A DNA stretch of 64,000 bases from UBA2377 sp964429385. Its GTDB lineage: Bacteria; Verrucomicrobiota; Verrucomicrobiia; Opitutales; Opitutaceae. A program made the position numbers and the translations under genes. This document shows positions 26,647-34,853 of this stretch, one piece after another. The notes below the pieces were generated by a model. It was given only the letters and a program-made list of their open reading frames with translations, was not told the origin of the DNA and did no database searches. Location of the stretch: positions 1 to 64,000 of the forward strand of contig CAYSBR010000003.1 in assembly GCA_964429385.1 (NCBI GenBank), in the 5' to 3' direction. The first letter of the stretch is position 1. The number at the start of each line of letters is the position of its first letter.

Positions 26647-26653
26647 CAATGTA
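26636..26653. promoter_or_regulatory. Operator-like inverted repeat at the antitoxin start
   Basis: TACATT (26636-26641) and AATGTA (26648-26653) form a perfect inverted repeat with a six-base spacer that ends on the first base of the antitoxin start codon. Ribbon-helix-helix antitoxins usually repress their own promoter by binding such a site, so this is a likely autoregulatory operator. Confidence 0.55.
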
Positions 26654-26892
26654 TGAAAACCATTACCTTAAATGTCAGCGAACCGGTCTATGCTGATTTT
26701 CAGCGTTACGCCCGGGAGAAAGACCGGAGCACGGCAGAGCTGGTGCGTGAGGCGATGGAGACCTACCGCGAGACGAAGATTCGCCCGCCCCGCTCGCTAC
26801 GGGAGCAACATCCGGTTTCGGCGGGGGAGGTCTTGACGCCTTGGAACGGGCGAGTGGAGCTGTTGGACGATCTGCTTGATTCCCGCCCATGA
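26653..26892 (+). CDS. Ribbon-helix-helix antitoxin (VapB-like)
   Basis: This is a 79-residue protein. The N-terminal strand KTITLNVSEPVYADFQRYA and helix STAELVREAMETYRE form a ribbon-helix-helix DNA-binding domain. The C-terminal half (residues about 45-79, LREQHPVSAGEVLTPWNGR) would wrap the toxin. The stop overlaps the toxin start (ATGA), the usual coupling in type II toxin-antitoxin pairs. It should bind its own operator just upstream and neutralise the PIN-domain toxin. Confidence 0.82.
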   Translation: MKTITLNVSEPVYADFQRYAREKDRSTAELVREAMETYRETKIRPPRSLREQHPVSAGEVLTPWNGRVELLDDLLDSRP

Positions 26893-27320
26893 TCCACGGG
26901 ATTGACACCACCTTTCTGGTTCAGGTGGAAATCATCGAGGCCCCCGGCCATGCCGAGGCCCGGGCTTGGCTGCAGGCCGCTCTGGCCCACCATAACCAGC
27001 CATTGGCCCTGGCCCCGCAGGTGCTCACAGAGTTCGTGCATGTGGTCACGGATTCCCGCCGCTTCAGCCGTCCTCTCAGCATGGAAACCGCCCTCGCCAA
27101 AGCGCAGGGCTGGTGGGAGGCCCGGGAAGTGCGGCCGGTTTATCCCACCCTCGATTCGACCCGCCTCACGCTCACCTGGCTGCACGACCACCGCTTGGGC
27201 CGCAAACGCCTGCTCGATACCCAGCTCGCCGCCACCTATCATGCCGCCGGAGTGACCAGCCTGCTGACGCTGAATTTCGCAGATTTTGAAGTGTTCGGCG
27301 TATTCAAGCCCGCCCGCTGA
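26889..27320 (+). CDS. PIN-domain ribonuclease toxin (VapC-like)
   Basis: A 143-residue PIN domain with the expected acidic metal-binding set: D6 (GIDTTFLV), E48 (LTEFVHVV), D110 (RLLDTQLAATYH) and D132 (LNFADFEVFG). VapC-type toxins cleave tRNA or rRNA when freed from their antitoxin. It overlaps the antitoxin gene by 4 bases. The order antitoxin then toxin and the length are standard. The target RNA cannot be told from the sequence. Confidence 0.85.
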   Translation: MIHGIDTTFLVQVEIIEAPGHAEARAWLQAALAHHNQPLALAPQVLTEFVHVVTDSRRFSRPLSMETALAKAQGWWEAREVRPVYPTLDSTRLTLTWLHDHRLGRKRLLDTQLAATYHAAGVTSLLTLNFADFEVFGVFKPAR

Positions 27321-27678
27321 AAGAGCGGAAGGCGGGATTAGCGAGCTGGGAGCCCGAGGTGGGCCCCACGCTCCCTCGCTCCTCGTCCCTAGCTCCTCGC
27401 CCACGCCCCATCATTGTCGCCCTGTCGTAGCGTCGTCCGTCGTCCCGTTCTCCGTTCTTTGTCCTCCGTCTTCGCCGCGCGGAGCGCACGGCCCACCTCC
27501 CCGCTCCTTGCTCCTTGCCCCCTGCTCTCTCCGCGTCCTTCGTGTTCTTCGTGGTTGCCAGCTCCTCACTCCCCGCTCCGCCTTCATCGCGACTGCACGC
27601 GTGTTATGCCATCGCCCGCCCTGAGGATACCTGCGCTCTCCCACCCCTGTACATTGGTTACGGAGCCATGCCTGCGTC
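27321..27678. repeat. Gene-free gap with heptamer arrays and a core copy
   Basis: Between the toxin and the large membrane protein gene I see no gene. The gap holds CT-rich heptamer-periodic arrays (27360-27420 and 27495-27530) and phrases such as CGTCGTCCGTCGTCCCG near 27430. It also has a slightly shortened GC core (GCGGAGCGCACGGCCCAC at about 27479-27496) and the phrase TCCTTCGTGTTCTTCGTGGTT split across 27536-27556. All belong to the same dispersed repeat family as the other gaps. Confidence 0.7.
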
Positions 27679-30486
27679 ATGACCATCTTCGCCGCTCGGC
27701 TTCGTTCCTTTTTCTCCGAAGTTAAGTTTGCAAATGCTCTGCAGACTTACTTTCGGAGCGGCTGGGCCTTCCTCATCCCCTACCTCGCGGCCTACCTGCT
27801 CTACGCCTGGCTGGGCTGGCCGGTGAATGGGCAAGGAGCAGGGAGCGCGGAGCCAGGAGCCCTAGCCAGTGGGCTGCCCCTTGGGGCGACGGACGCTCAG
27901 TCCTCAGCTCTCAGCGCTCAACTTTCAAGCCCCCCTTCGCTCCTCCACTTCTACTGGTTCCTCCACGCCCTTCATCTCGTCGTCGGCGCCCTCGCGCTCA
28001 GCGCATGGTTCCGAGAACGTCGAAAACTCTCAGCCCTCACCTCTCACCTCTCAACCCTCAACCCTCAACCCTCAACTCTCAACCCTCAGCTCTCAGCCCT
28101 CACCTCTCAGCGCTCAACTTTATGGCCGCTGCTTCCGTGGCTTTTGCTGGCGGCCCTATTCTACCTCCCCGGCTTCTACCTCGAATGGCCATCCGACCCC
28201 TGGGAGCATCTCCGGCGGATCAACGAGTGGCACGCGCACGACACCGTCACCGCCCACACCTCGTGGCAGAAATCCAGCTACTTCCTGCCCTACAGCCTCA
28301 CCGGCTTTACCTCGGGTCATACCCAGCTCAGCCTGCTCAACCTCTATTACACCGCCGTCTGCGTGCTGCTTTCCTGGCAGTATTACCGACTCGGCCGGGC
28401 GGTCGGGCTGAGCCAACAAGCCGCCTTCGGCTTCGTCCTCCTCACCGCCCTCTTTCTCGGCAACAACATCTTCTCGTTTTACCGCTACTACGGTCTGTCG
28501 AGCAGCATCCTCGCCCAGCTTGGCGCCGTGGCGCTCACGCGCATCGCGCTGGAAGCATTGCGCCCGCAAGGCCGGGATCGGGGAACGGGTGAGCCGTGCG
28601 CTCCGCGCGCGGCAAGGGGCGGAAGGCAGAGGGGCGATGACAACGGAGAGGGAAGCAGGGAGCAGAAGGCGGACGACGGAACGACGGGACGACGAAGCGA
28701 CCAGTCCGTCGTCCGTGGGCCGTCGTCCGTGGGCCGTAGTCTTTTACTCCGTGGTCCCATGGTCCGTGGGCTTTTGCTCCTCGCTCCCTGCGCCCTGCTT
28801 CTTGCGCTCACCGCCTGCAACCACCCCCAGGGCCTCGGTATCGCCGGACTCGGCCTCCTCGCCGTCATGGTCTGGCGCCTGATCGAATGGAAGCGCGCCA
28901 TGATCGGCTGGCTGGCCCTCGCCGCCCTGCTCGCCAGCGTGGCGGTCGTCCTGTGGTGGCCGCGGCATCCGGCGATTGATGAAATCTACCGGCCGCAGGG
29001 CTGGCTAACCGCGTGGTATGGCTTCAATCTCTTCGCCTTGGAGTCGCCCACCTTTGCGCGCGCCTACGAGATCCTCGGCGCCTTTGGCGGGCTCAACCTC
29101 GCCCTCGGCCTCTGGCTCGTCATCCGTCGCAACCACCTCGCCGGCTGGCTGACCCTGATGCCGGTCCTTGCACTCACTCTACCCTGCTTCGCCCTGCCCT
29201 TTGCACAGGTGCTGGCGGCAAAGACCCATGCGGCCAACATCATCACCTTCCACCGCTTCCTCTTCGCCGTGCCCATGGGGCTGGCGTTGGTCGCGTGGGC
29301 GCAATGCGCCTACGCGAGGACAACGGGACTACAGGCCCACGGGACTGCACGACAGACCACCTGCAGGCTATGGGGCGGTATCCGGTATTCGGTGATCCAC
29401 CGTCTGCGGTCCGTGGTCCCAGTAGCCGGCCTCGCCGGCGCAGTCCTCCTCTCCCCCGGCTCTTCCGCCTACAACCGGCTCTGGCACAGTGTGCAGATCA
29501 CCCCCGACGACCTGGCCCTCCGGTCTTACACCGCCGCGTGGACCCCGGCCAACCGCACAGTCGCGACACAGGAAAATACGCTGACGATCACTTCCCCCCT
29601 GGGCGCCAAAATCCAGGAGATCTTCGCCCCCAATCTGGATTGGCGTCGCCGCCGTCAGTTCAACACCCCGCTCGCCCCTGCCGAGATCGAGCCACGGCGC
29701 GACTGGCTCAGCGCGCTCACTCCCACCGACTGGCGGCTTACCGACGCGGGTGCCCGTCAAAACTGGCAGCGCTTTGTCCGCCATTCCGCCCCCGCCCCGA
29801 CCCGGTTGGCGATGGATTTCACCGCCGATGACACCCCCTGGCTGCGCCTCGGCGGCCGGGCGGCGGAAGCCACCTTCCGTGACGGTCGCCTGATTCTTAG
29901 CAATCCCTTGGGCGCCACCAGCCACGTCTTCAACCCCGAGCTGATCCCCATCGAGCAAACCCAGCGTTATCGCCTCACCAGCACCCTCCGGCAGACCGGC
30001 GACCCCGCCGCGACCAACTATCTCGCCGTGGTCTGGTATGACCGGGCAGGCCACCTGCTCACCTCACATGTACCCGCGCCAGGCGGTGCGGGCACACCTA
30101 TCGGCTGGTCAAATGGCACCTACAGCTACTACGGGCTCGTGAACCGGCCAGCCCCGGCCGAGTGGACAGCGTACACGGTGAGCTTTGGTTTGGGCGAAGC
30201 AGCCGCCATTCCTGCGCACGCCGCCTTTATCCGGGTCGGCGCTCTGCTCAACCATCGCGCCACGCCGGACACCGTCGTGGAACTCACCGGAGTGCGACTA
30301 CAAGAAATCCCGCCACACGACACCCTGCTGCTGGCGTTACCGGATCCGTCGCATCTGACCACTCCCGGTTCCCAAGCCGCCCGGCTTTCCGGCCACTGGT
30401 GGTCCGATAAAGTGCCTCAAGATCAAGCCGGCAGCCGGGAAATCCTGTCCGCCGCCCCTCCGTTACCTCCCGTAAAAACCGATTGA
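27679..30486 (+). CDS. Large polytopic membrane protein with in-frame repeat insertions
   Basis: This 935-residue protein has about twelve helices in its first two thirds (glycosyltransferase/polymerase-like topology, SDPWEHLRRINEWHAHDT segment) and a soluble C-terminal domain with a jelly-roll look (about 720-900). Four low-complexity blocks interrupt it at residues about 51-86, 117-148, 296-375 and 547-582. The second is a seven-residue repeat (LSTLNPQ, PSTLNPQ, LSALTSQ) encoded by heptanucleotide repeats, and the third contains a reversed GC core. Its last residues and stop codon also come from repeat sequence. A role in surface glycan handling is inferred from context only. Confidence 0.7.
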   Translation: MTIFAARLRSFFSEVKFANALQTYFRSGWAFLIPYLAAYLLYAWLGWPVNGQGAGSAEPGALASGLPLGATDAQSSALSAQLSSPPSLLHFYWFLHALHLVVGALALSAWFRERRKLSALTSHLSTLNPQPSTLNPQLSALTSQRSTLWPLLPWLLLAALFYLPGFYLEWPSDPWEHLRRINEWHAHDTVTAHTSWQKSSYFLPYSLTGFTSGHTQLSLLNLYYTAVCVLLSWQYYRLGRAVGLSQQAAFGFVLLTALFLGNNIFSFYRYYGLSSSILAQLGAVALTRIALEALRPQGRDRGTGEPCAPRAARGGRQRGDDNGEGSREQKADDGTTGRRSDQSVVRGPSSVGRSLLLRGPMVRGLLLLAPCALLLALTACNHPQGLGIAGLGLLAVMVWRLIEWKRAMIGWLALAALLASVAVVLWWPRHPAIDEIYRPQGWLTAWYGFNLFALESPTFARAYEILGAFGGLNLALGLWLVIRRNHLAGWLTLMPVLALTLPCFALPFAQVLAAKTHAANIITFHRFLFAVPMGLALVAWAQCAYARTTGLQAHGTARQTTCRLWGGIRYSVIHRLRSVVPVAGLAGAVLLSPGSSAYNRLWHSVQITPDDLALRSYTAAWTPANRTVATQENTLTITSPLGAKIQEIFAPNLDWRRRRQFNTPLAPAEIEPRRDWLSALTPTDWRLTDAGARQNWQRFVRHSAPAPTRLAMDFTADDTPWLRLGGRAAEATFRDGRLILSNPLGATSHVFNPELIPIEQTQRYRLTSTLRQTGDPAATNYLAVVWYDRAGHLLTSHVPAPGGAGTPIGWSNGTYSYYGLVNRPAPAEWTAYTVSFGLGEAAAIPAHAAFIRVGALLNHRATPDTVVELTGVRLQEIPPHDTLLLALPDPSHLTTPGSQAARLSGHWWSDKVPQDQAGSREILSAAPPLPPVKTD
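28027..28122 (+). repeat. Heptanucleotide array inside the membrane protein gene
   Basis: About thirteen successive seven-base units of the type CTCTCAA, CCCTCAA, CCCTCAG and CTCTCAC run without break. Three units are 21 bases, so the array stays in frame and encodes a heptapeptide repeat. A related, looser array lies about 150 bases upstream (27833-27935). Confidence 0.9.
28568..28805 (-). repeat. Reverse-oriented dispersed repeat block inside the membrane protein gene
   Basis: The block carries the reverse complement of the GC core (GTGAGCCGTGCGCTCCGC at 28589-28606, one mismatch). Phrases such as CGTCGTCCGTGGGCC occur twice, and CT-rich heptamers (GCTCCTCGCTCCCTGC) lie near 28785-28800. 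Flanking sequence on both sides is normal coding sequence with helices, so the block looks inserted without breaking the frame. Confidence 0.75.
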
Positions 30487-30913
30487 GCCCGTCCTCGCCG
30501 CGCGCGGAGCGCATGGCCCACCCGCCCCTTCGCCCCCATCTCCTCGCTCCATCCTCCCTGCTCCTCGCCCCAACCTCCCCGCCCCATTATTGTCGCCCTG
30601 TCGTCGCGTCGTCCCGTTGTCAGTAATCCGCCTTGTTCCTCGGCCGCCCGATGGCAGAAACTGGTTCCGCTCGCGCTGGCATATGATCCAATAGCCTTTT
30701 TTACGCACCTCGATGAGTCTTGCCGGGATGGATTGGGACAGGGCTTACAAGGCCTGAACCGGGCTGAATTGCCCTGATTTCTCCATCGCATCTGTGTGAA
30801 CCTGTGCCCATCTGTGGTTAAATCACCTTCGTGCTCGGACCCTACCTCCGCGACCTTTGCGGCCTTCTGTAAAATCTTTGGTATGGCATCGTGGCAAAGT
30901 GCCTGACCGCCTC
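30487..30913. repeat. Gene-free gap with repeat core and shared phrases
   Basis: The gap between two converging genes contains a GC core copy with one change (GCGGAGCGCATGGCCCAC, about 30504-30521) and CT-rich heptamer arrays (30535-30580). The phrase TTGTCGCCCTGTCGTCGCGT is at about 30591-30610 and ATCTGTGGTTAAA at about 30810-30822. ORFs that cross it consist of translated repeat words and are not supported as genes. No terminator hairpin with a T-tract is evident. Confidence 0.7.
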
Positions 30914-31605
30914 CTAGAGACGAGCCGCCAGAAGCAGCTTCTGGCGCAAAACCGGGCCGGGGCGGGCGATCACCAAGTCAATCGGCCGGATGACTCCATC
31001 CCCATCCAACAGCAGGTTGGCCGGCTGCGCGTCGCCAATCACGAGATCGGCTTCCGCATTATAATAGATATAACCATCCGGATAGGCCGAGGAACGCTGA
31101 AACCCAAACTCGCTGAGGAATGCGTCGATCTCCGTTTGCGAGGGGCTGAGTTTATCGGGGTGAGAGACGATCCAAGGTTGCGACGTGACCAAGCGAAGGC
31201 CGGCTGAATTTTCCAACAAACCATGCAGCAGCACATCATCCCCAAACAACTCATTATGCCAGGCCAGTCGTTGCAGATAGTCGAACGGGGTGGCGATGCC
31301 CCCATCTTCGCGCAAGCAATGGCCGAAGCGGCCGTCGTGGGTGAGTTTGACCGCCAGGGAGCCGGCGGTGTCGAAATAGGTTTCGTGCTCGGCGCCCGAG
31401 CCTACGAAGCAGCCGGCAAGGGCCGACTTGGGAACACAGAGGCCGCGGGCGCGGAACCAGTGGGCGAGTCGGCGAGCCTGGTCCTGCCCGACAGGACCGC
31501 CTCCGTCTGAGCCTTGGCCTGCAACCAAGTGATCGACCGCGGCTTGCGGTGAGACGCTTGGATAAAGCGCACGTAATCCTGATGCCAGTGGGGCAGACCT
31601 TTCAT
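30914..31605 (-). pseudogene. Kinase-fold protein gene with a frameshift
   Basis: Downstream of about 31488 the frame encodes a protein-kinase-like or polyvalent-protein-type domain: FVGSGAEHETYFD, a lysine in LAVKLTHDGRFG, and GDAQPANLLLDGDG with RPIDLVIARPG as catalytic-loop and metal motifs. The natural N terminus starts at ATG 31605 in another frame (MKGLPHWHQDYVRFIQASHR), which has GC-rich third positions. A one-base loss in the GGG run at 31487-31489 (minus strand) would join ...AVLSG to QDQARRLAHWF smoothly. The in-frame GTG at 31633 gives an N terminus with poor codon use. It may be a real pseudogene or a sequencing error. It pairs with the small gene just upstream. Confidence 0.6.
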
Positions 31606-31689
31606 GGGAGAAGGTTTGGTCGGGGGCTGACACAAGTCAAGGGAACGAGGGCTGGGACCTAGGGATGCTGGGCCCGAGTCAGGGCATCC

Positions 31690-31908
31690 TCAACCGCGCG
31701 GCAATTGAGCGATTTCAAGAAATCGGCGAAATTCGCGTCGAGCCTCTCCATAAGAATAGAACTGCCGGCGCAAAAACTCGATGCCGGCCAAGCGGTCCGC
31801 GGGTGGCTGCCTCAGCCAATACCCCACGTCGTCCGGTTCCTGCGACAGAGAACCAAATTCAACCCGGGAACGGTCGAGTCGAAAAATGCTTCCGGCGGTG
31901 GGTTTCAT
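31690..31908 (-). CDS. Small conserved-looking protein upstream of the kinase-fold gene
   Basis: This is a 72-residue protein from ATG 31908, preceded by a GGA at a suitable distance; TTG or ATG codons further upstream are weaker. It reads SIFRLDRSRVEFGSLSQEPD, then DVGYWLRQPPADRLAGIEFLRRQ and a basic helical end. This layout, a short DRSxVExG segment followed by ERL-type helices, is one I associate with small proteins next to nucleotidyltransferase-like or kinase-like toxin genes. It lies about 85 bases before the kinase-fold gene on the same strand, so the two may form a toxin-antitoxin-like pair. Function unproven. Confidence 0.6.
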   Translation of the reverse strand: MKPTAGSIFRLDRSRVEFGSLSQEPDDVGYWLRQPPADRLAGIEFLRRQFYSYGEARREFRRFLEIAQLPRG

Positions 31909-32017
31909 ATCATTCCAAAGTGGTTTGAGCCCCGGCATCGTCAATCTGCATCCACGCTTTTCCGAGCTTCCGTCCCTAGCTCCCCACTCCCTGCCCCCTG
32001 CTCTGAGCTCCCTGCTC

Positions 32018-32572
32018 CTAACTCCCCTTCACCCGGTCTCCGGAGCCTTTGCCGGCCACGGTCTGGAAAATATATTTGAAGTAATCCTTCACCGTCAGGG
32101 TGGCGATCATCCGCCGATCGGTTTCCGCGAGCCGGGCTGGCGTGGACATATCAATGCCATTGACCTGGGCCAGACCGGTGATGCCCGGGCGTACCGTGAA
32201 GACCCCGCGGGCTGCGCGCTCCCGCGTGAGTTCTTCCTGGTTGAGCAACCCCGGCCGCGGTCCCACCAGGCTCATCTCGCCTTTCAGCACATTCCAGAGC
32301 TGTGGCAATTCATCCAGCTTCGTCCGTCGCAGAAACCGCCCGTAGCGCGTGATCGCCGAGGCATCGGCCAGGTGCGATGCCACCGAAGCGGTGTTCACCC
32401 GCATGGTGCGGAATTTCACGAGCACAAACGGCTTTTGCCCTCGCCCCACCCGCGTCTGTCGGAACAACGGCGAGCGCGTGTCAATCCAGCCCAGCAACAG
32501 CAGCGTCAAGAGCACCGGCAGCAGGAGGAGCAACCCGATTAAAGCCCACAGCACATCAAGCACACGTATCAT
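32018..32572 (-). CDS. Polyprenyl-phosphate sugar phosphotransferase (initiating, PglC-like)
   Basis: A 184-residue monotopic phosphoglycosyl transferase. It moves a sugar-1-phosphate from a nucleotide sugar onto undecaprenyl phosphate to start repeat-unit synthesis. An N-terminal re-entrant helix (about 4-28) is followed by FVLVKFRTMR, the catalytic Asp-Glu pair in KLDELPQLWNVLKGEMS, then LVGPRPGL and RPGITGLAQVNG. All core motifs are present and it is the short catalytic-only form. It ends the long glycan operon; its final codons and stop fall inside a CT/GA-rich heptamer array. Confidence 0.92.
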   Translation of the reverse strand: MIRVLDVLWALIGLLLLLPVLLTLLLLGWIDTRSPLFRQTRVGRGQKPFVLVKFRTMRVNTASVASHLADASAITRYGRFLRRTKLDELPQLWNVLKGEMSLVGPRPGLLNQEELTRERAARGVFTVRPGITGLAQVNGIDMSTPARLAETDRRMIATLTVKDYFKYIFQTVAGKGSGDRVKGS

Positions 32573-32621
32573 TTTAAAATTATCTGGGCATCCAAAAAAA
32601 CCGCGGCCTTACAAACAGAAC

Positions 32622-33602
32622 TCATGAAGCTCCAATGACGACAGCCCGGTAATATTCACCCGACTCTTTCAGCCACCAATCAAAATCCCGCCAATCCCTG
32701 TTGCGAAAAACCATCTTCATCCGGCTCACATCTACTGTCGTGGAAGTGGTCAGCTTGCCGAGGCTGGTTGAGGTTAACGGAAACCCGGGACTCAGCAAAC
32801 GAAGTCCATCCCCAAGCCGGGCCAACACCTTCAGCACCGGCAGCGGCATCTTTCTTACCTCGCGACAATCCAGTTCCCGGCTGAATGCCCGGCAGATCTC
32901 CGCCAACGAGGGGGAATCAGGCAATGCCAGATTAAGCAAAGGCGCCGCCACCTGACTCATGGTTGACATCTCCAAGATCAACTCCGCCGCCAATTGCACG
33001 GGCAAAACACTCTTTCGCGCTCCCCCTGCGCCCGGCTGATAAAACCTGCCCCGGCTGATTGCGCCAGCCAGCTTGAAGAAATTGGCCTTATCTCCGGGGC
33101 CATACACCGTCCCCATCCGGAGCACCCGCCAGTCCAAATCACTCTTCCTGACCAACGTTTCGCCATCCAGCTTGGAAGCCGCGTAGGCGGTTGATCGGAT
33201 CACCGGTCCTGTTTCATCAAAGTCGGAGCCCAGGCTCCAGTTGTAGAACGCAATGGAGCTTAGATAGACCAGCCGCGGGATGCTTGCCCGCCGACATATC
33301 TCCACCATACGTCGGGTTCCCTCCCGATTAACGGCATCGAACGAGAGAATCTCCGCAGCCGTTTCAATCGGGCGGTGCGCATACCCTGCGCAATGAATTA
33401 CAACCTCCCCCCCCTTGATGGCCGGATCCGATGCAGCCGCCAACGCCGTATCCTCCGTCAGATCGCACACGATGTGGTGCCGCCATGGCCCTGGCCGGCT
33501 TTGGGCCCGGCCTAATGCAATCACCTCATGTCCGGCCTCTTGGGCCAGACGACAGATGACTTGCCCCAGCCACCCTCCCGCACCGGTTACTACGATTTTC
33601 AT
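32622..33602 (-). CDS. NAD-dependent nucleotide-sugar epimerase/reductase
   Basis: A 326-residue extended SDR protein with cofactor motif TGAGGWLGQVI at the N terminus, HCAGYAHRP (HxAG type), a serine in YLSSIAFY and YAASK as the catalytic YxxxK. It belongs with 4-epimerase or 4-keto-reductase enzymes of O-antigen clusters. It may act on the product of the CapD-type dehydratase. Substrate not identifiable. It sits between a WbuB-like glycosyltransferase and the initiating sugar transferase in the same operon. Confidence 0.85.
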   Translation of the reverse strand: MKIVVTGAGGWLGQVICRLAQEAGHEVIALGRAQSRPGPWRHHIVCDLTEDTALAAASDPAIKGGEVVIHCAGYAHRPIETAAEILSFDAVNREGTRRMVEICRRASIPRLVYLSSIAFYNWSLGSDFDETGPVIRSTAYAASKLDGETLVRKSDLDWRVLRMGTVYGPGDKANFFKLAGAISRGRFYQPGAGGARKSVLPVQLAAELILEMSTMSQVAAPLLNLALPDSPSLAEICRAFSRELDCREVRKMPLPVLKVLARLGDGLRLLSPGFPLTSTSLGKLTTSTTVDVSRMKMVFRNRDWRDFDWWLKESGEYYRAVVIGAS

Positions 33603-33615
33603 CGGATATCGCAGC

Positions 33616-34839
33616 CTAAACGACCGTAACCGGCTCTACGCAAGCCAGTTGGTTTAGAACCTCCTCGTAAGCATCAACCGCTTTGGTCAAGGTGTATTTC
33701 TCCTCCACCGCCCGGCGGGCCCGTTTCCCCATCTCCCGCAAGGCCTCCGCATCGAGACGACATGCCTCATTGATCGCCGCAATCATTTGCTCCGGATACC
33801 CCGGAGGCACCACCCATCCGATCGCCTCCTCTTGCACCACCTTGGCCAGCTCGGAATCCGCATCAGCCACCGCCAGGATCGGCTTTCCCGCAGCCATGAT
33901 ATTATACATGCGACTCGGCACCGAGACCCCGGTCATACCCGGTTGAAATGCAATGACCGCCAGATCGCACGCATTCAGCGACACCGGCAGTTCCGCACGA
34001 GGCACGCGCTGCCGTACAACCACATTCGTCAGATTCTCCTTGGCAACCCGAGTTTCGAGTTCCCGCAACCGCGCACCCGCGCCAATGACAAGAAAACGGA
34101 CCTCCGCCGTTCCCCTCAAGCCATCAGCCGCCAGAAGCAGATCATCCACCCCATGGGTACGTCCCAGATTACCCGAGTATTGCACCACAAAGCGGCTCCC
34201 CAACCCCAAGTCGCGCAACAGCCCATTGCTGGCACGATCCGCCGGCATGATTTCGTCATGATCCGCCCAATTTGGAATGACTCTGGGTGCCAAGCCAATC
34301 CCACCGCGTTTTCCCGCGATGATTCGCAACATATCCCGCCCCAATACAATGACTTGAGAAGCCTGCTTGACTGCATACGAAAAAATAGGGTCGAGGATAC
34401 CATACAAAGCCGAGCTACGCTTTAGCCAGCCAACCGCAGCCAGCACATCCGGGTAAACGTCATGCACCAGCAATCCATACCGGAATCCCCGCCATTGGGA
34501 GATTTCAGCAATCATTAGAGGGAGCACCGGGGGATTCGTAAGGCATAAAACCACGGCTGTCCGATCTAGCTTCATGGCGGCCGCCCCCAGCATAAGGGCA
34601 TTGGTCACCGCTGTAAAAACGCGCCCCTTTGCCGTGGAGATTTCCCTGCCAAGCCCAACGCGCACAATCCCCTGGAAACGCTTGCCCGATGGCTCTTTTT
34701 CCGGAGTAGCGCACAGCACCCGCACATGCCATCCGCGAAGTTGCAACTCCTCCACCAGCTTCGTCAGAAGGTGCGCGGTCGATATGTCTGAAGGCGCATA
34801 GATATCTGAGATGACCCATATCTCATAACTCGTCTTCAT
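33616..34839 (-). CDS. Family 4 glycosyltransferase, WbuB-like
   Basis: A 407-residue GT-B enzyme. The N-terminal domain has DIYAPSDISTAHLLTKLVEEL and LVHDVYPDVLAAVGWL, as in WbuB-type N-acetylfucosaminyl transferases. The C-terminal donor domain has VVQYSGNLGRTHGVDDLL and the segment FQPGMTGVSVPSRMYNIMAAGKPIL (spread over about 25 residues). It adds a sugar, possibly an aminodeoxy-hexose, to the lipid-linked unit at the cytoplasmic face. Small gaps of 13-14 bases on both sides place it in the operon. Confidence 0.85.
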   Translation of the reverse strand: MKTSYEIWVISDIYAPSDISTAHLLTKLVEELQLRGWHVRVLCATPEKEPSGKRFQGIVRVGLGREISTAKGRVFTAVTNALMLGAAAMKLDRTAVVLCLTNPPVLPLMIAEISQWRGFRYGLLVHDVYPDVLAAVGWLKRSSALYGILDPIFSYAVKQASQVIVLGRDMLRIIAGKRGGIGLAPRVIPNWADHDEIMPADRASNGLLRDLGLGSRFVVQYSGNLGRTHGVDDLLLAADGLRGTAEVRFLVIGAGARLRELETRVAKENLTNVVVRQRVPRAELPVSLNACDLAVIAFQPGMTGVSVPSRMYNIMAAGKPILAVADADSELAKVVQEEAIGWVVPPGYPEQMIAAINEACRLDAEALREMGKRARRAVEEKYTLTKAVDAYEEVLNQLACVEPVTVV

Positions 34840-34853
34840 GTCGGTATCGCATT

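Larger units (their letters stand above)
26122..26652. repeat. Gene-free gap with repeat core and palindromes
   Basis: The gap between the dehydratase and the toxin-antitoxin pair holds no convincing gene. It contains the word ATCTGTGGTTAAA (near 26351), an AT-richer stretch (26355-26480) and a perfect palindrome with a following T-run. A GC-rich core copy GCGGAGCGCACGGCCCAC lies at about 26526-26543. Heptamer-periodic CTCCCTG/CTCCTTG arrays follow at about 26570-26610. The antitoxin promoter and operator lie at its right end. Confidence 0.7.

Noticed and set aside
28027..28122. Possible CRISPR array
   Set aside because: The units are 7 bases without spacers and no cas genes are present; it is a simple heptanucleotide array.
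30423..30791. 122-residue minus-strand ORF in the gap after the large membrane protein
   Set aside because: Most of it translates the repeat core and heptamer words that also occur in other gaps; no independent support.
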